Below are positions 1 through 5,035 of a stretch of 5,035 nt of DNA, piece after piece. A model generated the notes under the pieces. The model made no database searches and had not been told where the DNA came from. It was given only the letters and a program-made list of their open reading frames with translations. How positions within the stretch are numbered: the stretch's first letter is position 1; each line of letters opens with the position of its first letter. The stretch spans positions 1-5,035 of the forward strand of contig URRJ01000123.1 of the NCBI GenBank assembly GCA_900550205.1, given 5' to 3'. Source of the DNA: an uncultured Collinsella sp. (GTDB lineage: Bacteria > Actinomycetota > Coriobacteriia > Coriobacteriales > Coriobacteriaceae). The translations under genes and the position numbers were made by a program.

Positions 1-3
1 TAA

Positions 4-112
4 GTGCTCTCCGGCTCGTGCGGAACTCGCGACGGAGCAAAGTCCTCCGTCCGCCTCCTATGGTTACTTGCTTGTGGGGTGCTCCACCTCACGCTGCTTG
101 GCACAAGTGATC
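4..112 (+). promoter_or_regulatory. Structured non-coding leader upstream of ygeY, candidate cis-regulatory RNA
   Basis: No gene is visible here, but the + strand can fold into three consecutive hairpins. The first pairs TCCG (10-13) with CGGA (21-24). The second pairs GACGGAG (31-37) with CTCCGTC (45-51), and can extend by GC/GC past one bulged C. The third is long: a nine-pair base (62-70 with 104-112, two G-U pairs) encloses a nine-pair apical hairpin (73-81 with 85-93, triloop CTC, two G-U pairs) and a small TGC-TTG-GCA hairpin at 95-103, giving a possible three-way junction. GGAGCA (34-39) can also pair with TGCTCC (80-85), which would disrupt hairpins two and three. Such switching would suit a riboswitch or attenuator, but no U-tract terminator follows, and I do not recognise the fold as a known class. 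The left end may belong to an upstream transcript's 3' end. Whether this DNA is transcribed is unknown. Confidence 0.3.
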
Positions 113-137
113 TATCTGAAATATCTACCTGTAGGTA
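98..137 (+). promoter_or_regulatory. Possible weak promoter with overlapping operator-like inverted repeat
   Basis: TTGGCA (98-103) resembles a -35 box. TATCTA (122-127), 18 bases further, is a poor -10 candidate. An inverted repeat TACCT-GT-AGGTA (126-137) would overlap the -10 and start region, where a repressor could bind. TCTATCTG (111-118) is repeated as TCTACCTG (124-131), 13 bases on. The same bases are partly shared with the predicted leader hairpin (62-112), so the two readings compete: if transcription starts here, that hairpin is not in the ygeY mRNA. Only the repeats are directly seen; promoter function is inference. Confidence 0.2.
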
Positions 138-146
138 AACCCTTGT

Positions 147-153
147 AGAAAGG
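147..153 (+). promoter_or_regulatory. Ribosome binding site of ygeY
   Basis: AGAAAGG ends 9 bases before the ATG at 163. The same TAGAAAGG string precedes ygeW. It supports the ygeY start, and the first codons that follow are the least G/C-biased of the gene. Confidence 0.75.
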
Positions 154-162
154 TTAACTGTT

Positions 163-1548
163 ATGACTAAGGAACTCGATTTCGAGGCAATTAAAAACGC
201 TGCGGAGTCCCATCGTGCTGATATGACGCGTTTTCTTCGCGCAATGATTAGCCACCCCTCTGAGTCCTGCGAGGAGGGTGAGGTTGTCGCTTGCATCAAG
301 GCCGAGATGGAGAGCCTTGGCTATGACGAGGTCAAGGTCGACGGCCTGGGCAACGTCATGGGCTTTATGGGCGAGGGCGACAAGATCATCGCCATCGACT
401 CCCACATCGACACCGTCGGCATCGGTAACATCGAGAACTGGGACGCCGATCCTTACGAGGGCTACGAGACCGACGAGATCATCTATGGCCGCGGCTGCTC
501 CGACCAGGAGGGTGGCATGGCTTCTGCTACCTACGCTGCCAAGATGATGAAGGATATGGGCCTCATCCCCGAGGGCTATAAGATCATGGTCGTCGGCACC
601 GTCCAGGAAGAGGACTGCGACGGCATGTGCTGGCAGTACATCTACAACAAGGACGGCATTAAGCCCGAGTTCGTCATTTCCACCGAGCCCACCGACGGCG
701 GCATCTATCGCGGTCACCGCGGCCGCATGGAGATCCGTGTCGACGTTCACGGCACCTCCTGCCACGGCTCCGCTCCCGACCGCGGCGACAACGCTATCTA
801 CAAGATGGCCGACATCATCGCCGACGTGCGCGCCCTCAACAACAACGGCTGCGACGAGTCGACCGACATCAAGGGCCTCGTCAAGATGCTCGACCCCAAG
901 TACAACCCCGAGCACTACGAGGATGCCCGCTTCCTGGGCCGCGGCACCTGCACCGTCAGCCAGATTTTCTACACCAGCCCCAGCCGTTGCGCCGTGGCCG
1001 ACTCCTGCGCCATCTCCATCGACCGTCGCATGACCGCCGGCGAGACCTGGGAGTCCTGCCTGGACGAGATCCGCAACCTGCCGGCCGCCAAGAAGTACGG
1101 AGACGACGTGAAGGTCTCCATGTACATGTATGACCGTCCGTCCTGGACCGGCGAGGTCTACGAGACCGAGGCTTACTTCCCCACGTGGATCAACAAGGAG
1201 ACCGCTCCGCACGTTAAGGCCCTCGTCGACGCCCACAAGGCCATGTTTGGTGACGAGCGCATCGGCTGCGAGCCCAGCATGGACAAGCGCACCGGTCGCC
1301 CGCTGTGCGACAAGTGGACCTTCTCCACGAACTGCGTTTCCATCCAGGGCCGCTATGGCATCCCCTGCGTCGGCTTTGGCCCGGGTGCCGAGTCTCAGGC
1401 TCACGCTCCCAACGAGGTCACCTACAAGGACGACCTGGTCACCGCTGCCGCCATGTATGTGGCTGCCCTGAACCTCTACGATCCGAGCCAGGCCGATGGC
1501 GACGCCACCGTGTTCCGCGCCGGTCTGACCAACAACAAGATCGACTAG
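163..1548 (+). CDS. ygeY: YgeY family M20-type metallohydrolase (selenium metabolism/purine cluster hydrolase)
   Basis: This 461-residue protein belongs to the M20 zinc peptidase/deacylase fold, which cleaves C-N amide bonds in small molecules in the cytoplasm. Metal-site residues are visible in order: H81 and D83 in SHIDTV, bridging D114 in GRGCSDQEGG, the general-base and ligand pair E149-E150 in VQEEDCDG, E175 in STEPTD, and H414 in QAHAPNE. The inserted dimerisation domain begins near residue 180 and carries H201 in SCHGSAPDRGDNAIY. The STEPTDGG, GRMEI and PSRCAVADSC segments match what I know of YgeY rather than ArgE or DapE. It is longer than E. coli YgeY (about 403 residues), with extra sequence near 227-257 and 364-383 and a C-terminal tail after about 440. 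The start is fixed by AGAAAGG and by the family N-terminus. Its true substrate is not established; the cluster suggests a purine-derived intermediate. No signal peptide or membrane segment is seen. Confidence 0.93.
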   Translation: MTKELDFEAIKNAAESHRADMTRFLRAMISHPSESCEEGEVVACIKAEMESLGYDEVKVDGLGNVMGFMGEGDKIIAIDSHIDTVGIGNIENWDADPYEGYETDEIIYGRGCSDQEGGMASATYAAKMMKDMGLIPEGYKIMVVGTVQEEDCDGMCWQYIYNKDGIKPEFVISTEPTDGGIYRGHRGRMEIRVDVHGTSCHGSAPDRGDNAIYKMADIIADVRALNNNGCDESTDIKGLVKMLDPKYNPEHYEDARFLGRGTCTVSQIFYTSPSRCAVADSCAISIDRRMTAGETWESCLDEIRNLPAAKKYGDDVKVSMYMYDRPSWTGEVYETEAYFPTWINKETAPHVKALVDAHKAMFGDERIGCEPSMDKRTGRPLCDKWTFSTNCVSIQGRYGIPCVGFGPGAESQAHAPNEVTYKDDLVTAAAMYVAALNLYDPSQADGDATVFRAGLTNNKID

Positions 1549-1570
1549 TCCCATTCCTTGATCTTGTTGA

Positions 1571-1617
1571 GCCGGGGGCCGCTCGTGTCTCCGGCACCCC
1601 CCCCTGTTGACTTGGGG
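1571..1617 (+). other. GC-rich hairpin-forming stretch with a C8 tract between ygeY and ygeW
   Basis: GGGGGCCG (1574-1581) can pair with CGGCACCC (1592-1599) apart from one G/A mismatch, around a ten-base loop. GCCGG (1571-1575) with CCGGC (1591-1595) is an alternative stem. A run of eight C (1597-1604) can instead pair with GGGG at 1614-1617. There is no T tract after any of these stems, so this is not a convincing intrinsic terminator. It may be leader structure for ygeW or a pause/processing site. The rest of the 204-base gap shows an 8-base palindrome, ATTGCAAT (1718-1725), and nothing else I can interpret. Confidence 0.3.
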
Positions 1618-1635
1618 CCCGCGGTCGTTATCTCC
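1607..1635 (+). promoter_or_regulatory. Possible weak sigma-70-like promoter for ygeW
   Basis: TTGACT (1607-1612) is a good -35 match. The -10 partner is poor: ATCTCC at a 17-base spacing (1630-1635) or TTATCT at 15 (1628-1633). It would give ygeW a leader of about 110 bases and its own expression in addition to read-through from ygeY. The -35-like box lies two bases after the C8 tract. Confidence 0.2.
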
Positions 1636-1737
1636 CATGCTTCCTCAACGGTAGCGGGTCCTCGTCATGGTGCTCTGCATGTTCTAGCCACACGCGCATG
1701 CCGGAACACATCTGCTCATTGCAATCGTTTCATCTTT

Positions 1738-1745
1738 AGAAAGGA
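1738..1745 (+). promoter_or_regulatory. Ribosome binding site that sets the ygeW start
   Basis: AGAAAGGA ends 7 bases before the ATG at 1753. The reading frame is open upstream to a TTG at 1558, but that extension would translate the GC-rich spacer, and the TTG has no such site. This Shine-Dalgarno and the usual family length place the start at 1753. Confidence 0.8.
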
Positions 1746-1752
1746 TATTTAC

Positions 1753-2955
1753 ATGGACGCCAAGTTTACCGAGCTCGTCGAGCAGCTGAACGGCCTCGAT
1801 TTTAAGGGCATGTACGGCAGCGACTTCCTGCACACCTGGGATAAGACCACCGATGAGCTCAAGGCGCTCTACATCGTCGCCGACGCCCTGCGCGAGCTGC
1901 GCGAGAACAACGTCTCGTCCAAGATTTTCGACTCGGGCCTGGCCGTCTCCCTGTTCCGCGACAACTCCACCCGTACGCGCTTCTCCTTCTCTAAGGCCGC
2001 CAACCTGCTCGGCCTTGAGCTGCAGGACCTGGACGAGAAGAAGTCCCAGATTGCCCACGGCGAGACCGTCCGCGAGACCGCTACGATGATCTCCTTCATG
2101 GCCGACGTCATCGGCATCCGTGATGACATGTACATCGGCAAGGGCGATGCCTACATGGCCGAGGTCTCCGAGTCCGTGCAGCAGGCCTACGAGGACGGCG
2201 TTCTGGATCACCGTCCCACGCTCATCTCCCTGCAGTCCGATTCCGACCACCCCACGCAGTCCTCTGCCGACATGCTCTACCTCATCAACGAGTTTGGCGG
2301 TCTTGAGAACCTTAAGGGCAAGAAGGTTGCCGTTACCTGGGCCTATTCGCCCTCTTACGGCAAGCCGCTGTCCTGCCCGCAGTCGCTGATCAGCCTGCTG
2401 CCCCGCTTTGGCATGGACGTTACCCTGGCTCACCCCGAGGGCTACGACCTCATGCCCGAGGTCGTCGAGCGCGCCAAGGGCTATGCCGCCGAGTCCGGCA
2501 CCACCTTTAAGCAGGTCAACACCATGGCCGAGGCCTTCGAGGGCGCCGACATCGTGATCCCCAAGAGCTGGGCTCCGTTTGCCGCCATGGAGAAGCGCAC
2601 CAACCTGTACGCCGAGGGCGACGACGCCGGCATCGCAGCGCTCGAGAAGGAGCTGCTTGCCCAGAACGCTACGCATCAGGATTGGTGCTCCACGACCGAG
2701 CTCATGGAGAAGACTGCCAACGGCCAGGACACCATCTTTATGCATCCGCTGCCCGCCGACATCTCCGGTGTCTCCTGCGAGCACGGCGAGGTCAACGCCG
2801 ACGTCTTCGACATGCACCGTGTGGGCATGTACAAGGAGGCCAGCTACAAGCCGTACGCTATCGCAGCCATGATGTTCCTGCAGAAGGTTGCCGATCCCGC
2901 CGCCGCCCTCAAGGCCCTCGACGAGCGCAACACCGCCCGTTGGTTCCAGGCCTAA
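1753..2955 (+). CDS. ygeW: YgeW family knotted carbamoyltransferase
   Basis: This 400-residue cytoplasmic protein has the aspartate/ornithine carbamoyltransferase fold. The N-terminal carbamoyl-phosphate domain carries the phosphate-binding motif STRT at 72-75 (in FRDNSTRTRFSF) and a second conserved site, DHPTQSSADM, with H166 and Q169. The C-terminal domain ends in the motif HPLPAD (H331 to D336), where ornithine transcarbamylases usually have HCLP. The length matches E. coli YgeW (396 residues), which belongs to the knotted group with N-acetyl- and N-succinylornithine transcarbamylases. The natural acceptor of YgeW is not settled; in this cluster a ureido or carbamoyl intermediate of purine breakdown, yielding carbamoyl phosphate, is plausible but inferred. 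The gene lies 204 bases after ygeY and is followed directly by a strong terminator, so it closes the first unit. All of its lysine codons are AAG, suggesting high expression. Confidence 0.94.
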   Translation: MDAKFTELVEQLNGLDFKGMYGSDFLHTWDKTTDELKALYIVADALRELRENNVSSKIFDSGLAVSLFRDNSTRTRFSFSKAANLLGLELQDLDEKKSQIAHGETVRETATMISFMADVIGIRDDMYIGKGDAYMAEVSESVQQAYEDGVLDHRPTLISLQSDSDHPTQSSADMLYLINEFGGLENLKGKKVAVTWAYSPSYGKPLSCPQSLISLLPRFGMDVTLAHPEGYDLMPEVVERAKGYAAESGTTFKQVNTMAEAFEGADIVIPKSWAPFAAMEKRTNLYAEGDDAGIAALEKELLAQNATHQDWCSTTELMEKTANGQDTIFMHPLPADISGVSCEHGEVNADVFDMHRVGMYKEASYKPYAIAAMMFLQKVADPAAALKALDERNTARWFQA

Positions 2956-2978
2956 AGCTGGGCTGAGGTAAGCCATGT

Positions 2979-3017
2979 AAAGGGGGCGCTCTGCCAACCG
3001 GCGGGGTGCCCCCTTTT
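2979..3017 (+). terminator. Strong intrinsic terminator after ygeW
   Basis: A 17-pair uninterrupted stem joins 2979-2995 to 3000-3016, with three G-U pairs and a four-base AACC loop. Its base is AAAGGGGGC against GCCCCCTTT, followed by a fourth T. The stem begins 23 bases after the ygeW stop. Because AAA mirrors TTT it could also work on the minus strand. It marks the end of the ygeY-ygeW unit, so mocA-hyuA should have its own promoter or depend on read-through. Confidence 0.92.
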
Positions 3018-3090
3018 GCATCGTGGGCGTGCGGGATAAGCGCTTTCGATGTAGATGCCCCGCGGCGCGAGTTATGGGTACGATGGTTTC

Positions 3091-3098
3091 AGGGGAGG
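3091..3098 (+). promoter_or_regulatory. Ribosome binding site that sets the mocA start
   Basis: AGGGGAGG ends 7 bases before the ATG at 3106. An in-frame ATG at 3055 would add 17 residues but has no comparable site, and it would put the ribosome binding site inside the coding region. The nucleotidyltransferase motif normally starts within the first ten residues, which also favours 3106. Confidence 0.85.
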
Positions 3099-3105
3099 TA
3101 TCGCC

Positions 3106-3720
3106 ATGAAACTTGGTTGCGTCATTATGGCTTCGGGCGAGGGTAAACGGTTTGGCTCTAACAAGATGCTTGCCGATATCTATGGCGAGCCGCTGATTGC
3201 CCGGACCATCGATTCGGTTCCCCAGGGCTTTGACGTCGTGGTTTCGACGCGTTGGCCCGAGGTCGCTCAGATTTGCGAGGACAAGCATTGCCCGTGCGTG
3301 CTGCACGATGCCGAGCTGCGCAGCCAAAGCGTCCGTGCGGGCCTTTCGTGGGGGGCACAACGCAACTGGAAAGGCTGTCTCTTTTTGCCGGGCGACCAGC
3401 CGCTTGTGAGCGCGGATTCTTTTGAGGCCATGGTTCGCGCGTTTGAGGAGCGTGGCCGTAAACACCCGGTGCGTCTTGCGTGCAACGGTGAGCCTTCGAG
3501 CCCGGTGCTCTTTCCGGCGGAACTGTTCGATGCACTTATGTGTCTTGAGTGCAAGGACGGCGGCGGTTCGACCCTCAAGGGCCGTACCGACGTGGTGCTG
3601 GTCGAGGCACGTGCCTACGAGCTGTGGGACGTCGATACCGCCAAGGGACAGCGACGCATAGCGGAGCATATCGCCGCCTGCTCGTATTTTGATCGCGTGG
3701 CCAACAGCATCAATCAATAA
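3106..3720 (+). CDS. mocA: MocA/YgfJ family molybdenum cofactor nucleotidyltransferase
   Basis: This 204-residue protein has the MobA/MocA-type nucleotidyltransferase fold. The N-terminal nucleotide-binding loop is ASGEGKRFGSNK (9-20), with R15 and K20. The metal-binding GDQP motif is at 96-99 (D97). A GEPSSPVLFP segment (128-137) and a Gly-rich DGGG (151-154) match the substrate region, and the C-terminal ELWDVDT (172-178) is the usual (D)xDT ending. In E. coli, MocA (192 residues, also YgfJ) adds CMP to molybdopterin to make the dinucleotide cofactor of xanthine-dehydrogenase-type hydroxylases. This copy therefore predicts such an enzyme nearby or elsewhere in the genome; none is in the window. 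The nucleotide used (CTP or GTP) cannot be read from the sequence. hyuA follows after 9 bases, so the two are probably co-transcribed. Lysine AAA is used in 4 of 9 cases, unlike its neighbours. No convincing promoter is seen between the terminator and this gene. Confidence 0.85.
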   Translation: MKLGCVIMASGEGKRFGSNKMLADIYGEPLIARTIDSVPQGFDVVVSTRWPEVAQICEDKHCPCVLHDAELRSQSVRAGLSWGAQRNWKGCLFLPGDQPLVSADSFEAMVRAFEERGRKHPVRLACNGEPSSPVLFPAELFDALMCLECKDGGGSTLKGRTDVVLVEARAYELWDVDTAKGQRRIAEHIAACSYFDRVANSINQ

Positions 3721-3724
3721 GGAG
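3719..3724 (+). promoter_or_regulatory. Ribosome binding site of hyuA overlapping the mocA stop
   Basis: AAGGAG begins within the TAA stop of mocA and ends 5 bases before the hyuA ATG at 3730. The arrangement favours coupled translation of the two genes from one message. Confidence 0.8.
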
Positions 3725-3729
3725 CAATT

Positions 3730-5035
3730 ATGATCATCATCAAAAACGGCGCGCTCGTGACGCCCCAGGGGCTTCGCCGCGCCGATCTTGCCATGGATGG
3801 CGACAAGATTGTGCGGATTGCCGTGGCAATCGAGCCGGGCGCCGACGATACCGTCGAGGATGCCGCGGGCTGCTGGGTGTTTCCCGGCTTTATCGACGGC
3901 CACACGCACATGCAGTGCTGGACTGGCATGGATTGGACGGCCGATAGCTTTGAGACCGGCACGCGCGCGGCTGCCTGCGGCGGTACGACGACCATCGTGG
4001 ACTACGCGACGGCCGATCGCGGCGTGACCATGCCCGATGCCCTTGCCGAGTGGCATCATCGCGCCGACGGCACCTGCACGGCAAACTACGCCTTTCATAT
4101 GGCACTCGCCGAGTGGAACGAGCGCAACCGCGCCGATCTTTCGGTTATGCGCGAGGCGGGCGTATCGTCGTTTAAGACTTACTTTGCCTACGACCACCTG
4201 CGCCTGGACGATGCCGAGACGCTCGAGGTGCTGGAGGAGCTCAAGCGCGTGGGCGGTATCCTGTGCGTGCATTGCGAGAACGGCACGCTGGTGAATGAGC
4301 TGCAGAAGCGCGTGTACGAGCAGGGGATTCATGGGCCCGAGGGGCATGCGCTCAGCCGTCCGGACGTGTGTGAGGCCGAGGCCGTGAGCCGTCTGCTGTA
4401 TCTGGCGCACTTGGCCGGGGACGCTCCGGTCAACGTGGTGCACCTTTCGACCAAGCTGGGGCTCGAGGCCATTCGCGCTGCCAAGGCGCGCGGGCAGAAG
4501 AACATCTATGTCGAGACCTGCCCTCAATATCTGATGCTCGACGACACCTGCTATCTGGAGCAGGGGGAAGACGGCTTTGCGGGTGCCAAGTATGTGATGA
4601 GTCCGCCGCTGCGCCATGCCGGCGACCGTGCGGCCCTGCGCGAGGCGCTTGTGGCCGGCGAGATCGATACCATCGCCACCGACCACTGCAGCTTTAATTT
4701 GCACGGGCAAAAGGACCGCGGGCGCGACGACTTCCGCGCGATTCCCAACGGCGGGCCCGGCGTGGAGCATCGTCCCGTCGCGATTGCCACGAGCTTTGAG
4801 GGGCAGCTGGGCCCCGAGGACCTCTGCCGCCTGATGAGCGAGAACCCGGCGCGCGTGTTTGGCATGTACCCGCGCAAGGGTTGTCTTGCCGAGGGTGCCG
4901 ATGCCGACGTGTGCGTGTGGGATCCCCAGGCGCGCTGGACCATTCGCGCAGCGACGCAGCATCAGGCTGTGGACTACACGCCGCTCGAGGGTTTTGAGGC
5001 ACATGGCCGCGCCAAGGCTGTGTTTGTGAACGGCG
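3730..5035 (+). CDS. hyuA: Hydantoinase/dihydropyrimidinase-type amidohydrolase, cut by window end
   Basis: The visible 435 residues form a cyclic-amidohydrolase TIM barrel that hydrolyses ring amides with a two-metal centre in the cytoplasm. All metal ligands are present: H58 and H60 in FIDGHTHM, the lysine expected to be carbamylated, K149, in SSFKTYFAYD, H181 in CVHCEN, H238 in VVHLSTKLG, and D318 in ATDHCSF. The hydantoinase-type ETCPQYL and IPNGGPGVEHRP segments are also seen. The frame is still open at the edge; E. coli HyuA has 461 residues, so roughly 25 are probably missing. E. coli HyuA is called a D-phenylhydantoinase because of activity on aryl hydantoins; its setting in the purine/selenium cluster suggests ring opening of a purine-derived hydantoin or ureide, which is inference. 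Dihydropyrimidinase or allantoinase are possible alternatives within the same fold. It is translated right after mocA. The downstream neighbours are unseen. Confidence 0.9.
   Translation, partial: MIIIKNGALVTPQGLRRADLAMDGDKIVRIAVAIEPGADDTVEDAAGCWVFPGFIDGHTHMQCWTGMDWTADSFETGTRAAACGGTTTIVDYATADRGVTMPDALAEWHHRADGTCTANYAFHMALAEWNERNRADLSVMREAGVSSFKTYFAYDHLRLDDAETLEVLEELKRVGGILCVHCENGTLVNELQKRVYEQGIHGPEGHALSRPDVCEAEAVSRLLYLAHLAGDAPVNVVHLSTKLGLEAIRAAKARGQKNIYVETCPQYLMLDDTCYLEQGEDGFAGAKYVMSPPLRHAGDRAALREALVAGEIDTIATDHCSFNLHGQKDRGRDDFRAIPNGGPGVEHRPVAIATSFEGQLGPEDLCRLMSENPARVFGMYPRKGCLAEGADADVCVWDPQARWTIRAATQHQAVDYTPLEGFEAHGRAKAVFVNG

Noticed and set aside
1..3. TAA at the left edge as the stop of an upstream gene
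   Set aside because: Three bases give no frame or protein evidence; it may be a stop or chance.
111..145. Partial resemblance to the purine riboswitch core (TCTACC followed by GTAAA)
   Set aside because: The tempting TCTACC and GTAAAC strings lack the P1, P2 and P3 stems and the spacing of that riboswitch; the similarity is a few bases only.
1571..1604. Intrinsic terminator after ygeY
   Set aside because: Hairpins are possible, but they are followed by C-rich sequence with no T tract.
154..1638. Open frame of 494 codons on the minus strand
   Set aside because: Same cause: a codon-aligned shadow of ygeY, rich in Val, Gly, Ala, Asp and His from reversed GC-rich codons.
1558..1752. N-terminal extension of ygeW from a TTG at 1558
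   Set aside because: It translates the GC-rich spacer, has no good ribosome binding site, and would make YgeW far longer than its family; the ATG at 1753 has AGAAAGGA in place.
3079..3084. TACGAT as a -10 box for mocA
   Set aside because: There is no -35 match at 16-18 bases upstream, and transcription would start at or inside the Shine-Dalgarno sequence.
3055..3105. Upstream ATG for mocA
   Set aside because: It adds 17 residues before the conserved nucleotide-binding loop and lacks a Shine-Dalgarno, while AGGGGAGG serves the ATG at 3106.
1684..5004. Open frame of 1106 codons on the minus strand
   Set aside because: It is codon-aligned with ygeW, mocA and hyuA, which share one frame phase and lack TTA, CTA and TCA codons, so no antisense stops appear. 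It also reads through a terminator and intergenic gaps, and I recognise no protein family in its translation.

Overview
The window carries three complete genes and one gene cut by the right edge, all on the + strand. They are ygeY (an M20-type metallohydrolase), ygeW (a carbamoyltransferase-fold protein), mocA/ygfJ (a molybdopterin nucleotidyltransferase) and hyuA (a hydantoinase/dihydropyrimidinase-type amidohydrolase, 435 residues visible). In Escherichia coli the same four families sit in one large chromosomal cluster with ygeX, yqeA, ygfK, ssnA and xdhD. That cluster has been tied to selenium- and molybdenum-dependent hydroxylases and, more recently, to anaerobic breakdown of uric acid and other purines. 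The organism looks like a high-GC anaerobe with strong G/C-ending codon preference and good Shine-Dalgarno sites. A gut actinobacterium of the Coriobacteriia (Collinsella or Olsenella type) fits, but that is inference from style, not proof.

Layout. Positions 1-162 form a non-coding leader with three potential hairpins and, near its 3' end, a short inverted repeat. ygeY runs 163-1548. A 204-base gap (1549-1752) holds a GC-rich structured stretch, a run of eight C and a possible weak promoter. ygeW runs 1753-2955 and ends at a very good intrinsic terminator (2979-3017). A second unit follows: mocA at 3106-3720, then hyuA starting 9 bases after the mocA stop, with its Shine-Dalgarno overlapping that stop.

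How the genes fit together (inference). A Mo-hydroxylase outside the window, matured with MocA's help, would oxidise the purine. Ring-opening amidohydrolases such as HyuA, and the hydrolase YgeY, would cut C-N bonds. YgeW would act on a carbamoyl or ureido intermediate, possibly to conserve energy through carbamoyl phosphate. No step is demonstrated by the sequence, and the exact substrates of YgeY and YgeW are not firmly settled. The gene order differs from E. coli: ygeY precedes ygeW, and mocA lies directly before hyuA.

No RNA genes, mobile elements, CRISPR arrays or broken genes were seen. All four genes lie in the same reading-frame phase and contain almost no TTA, CTA or TCA codons, which leaves very long open frames on the minus strand; these are shadows. 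The least explained part is the 5' leader of ygeY.
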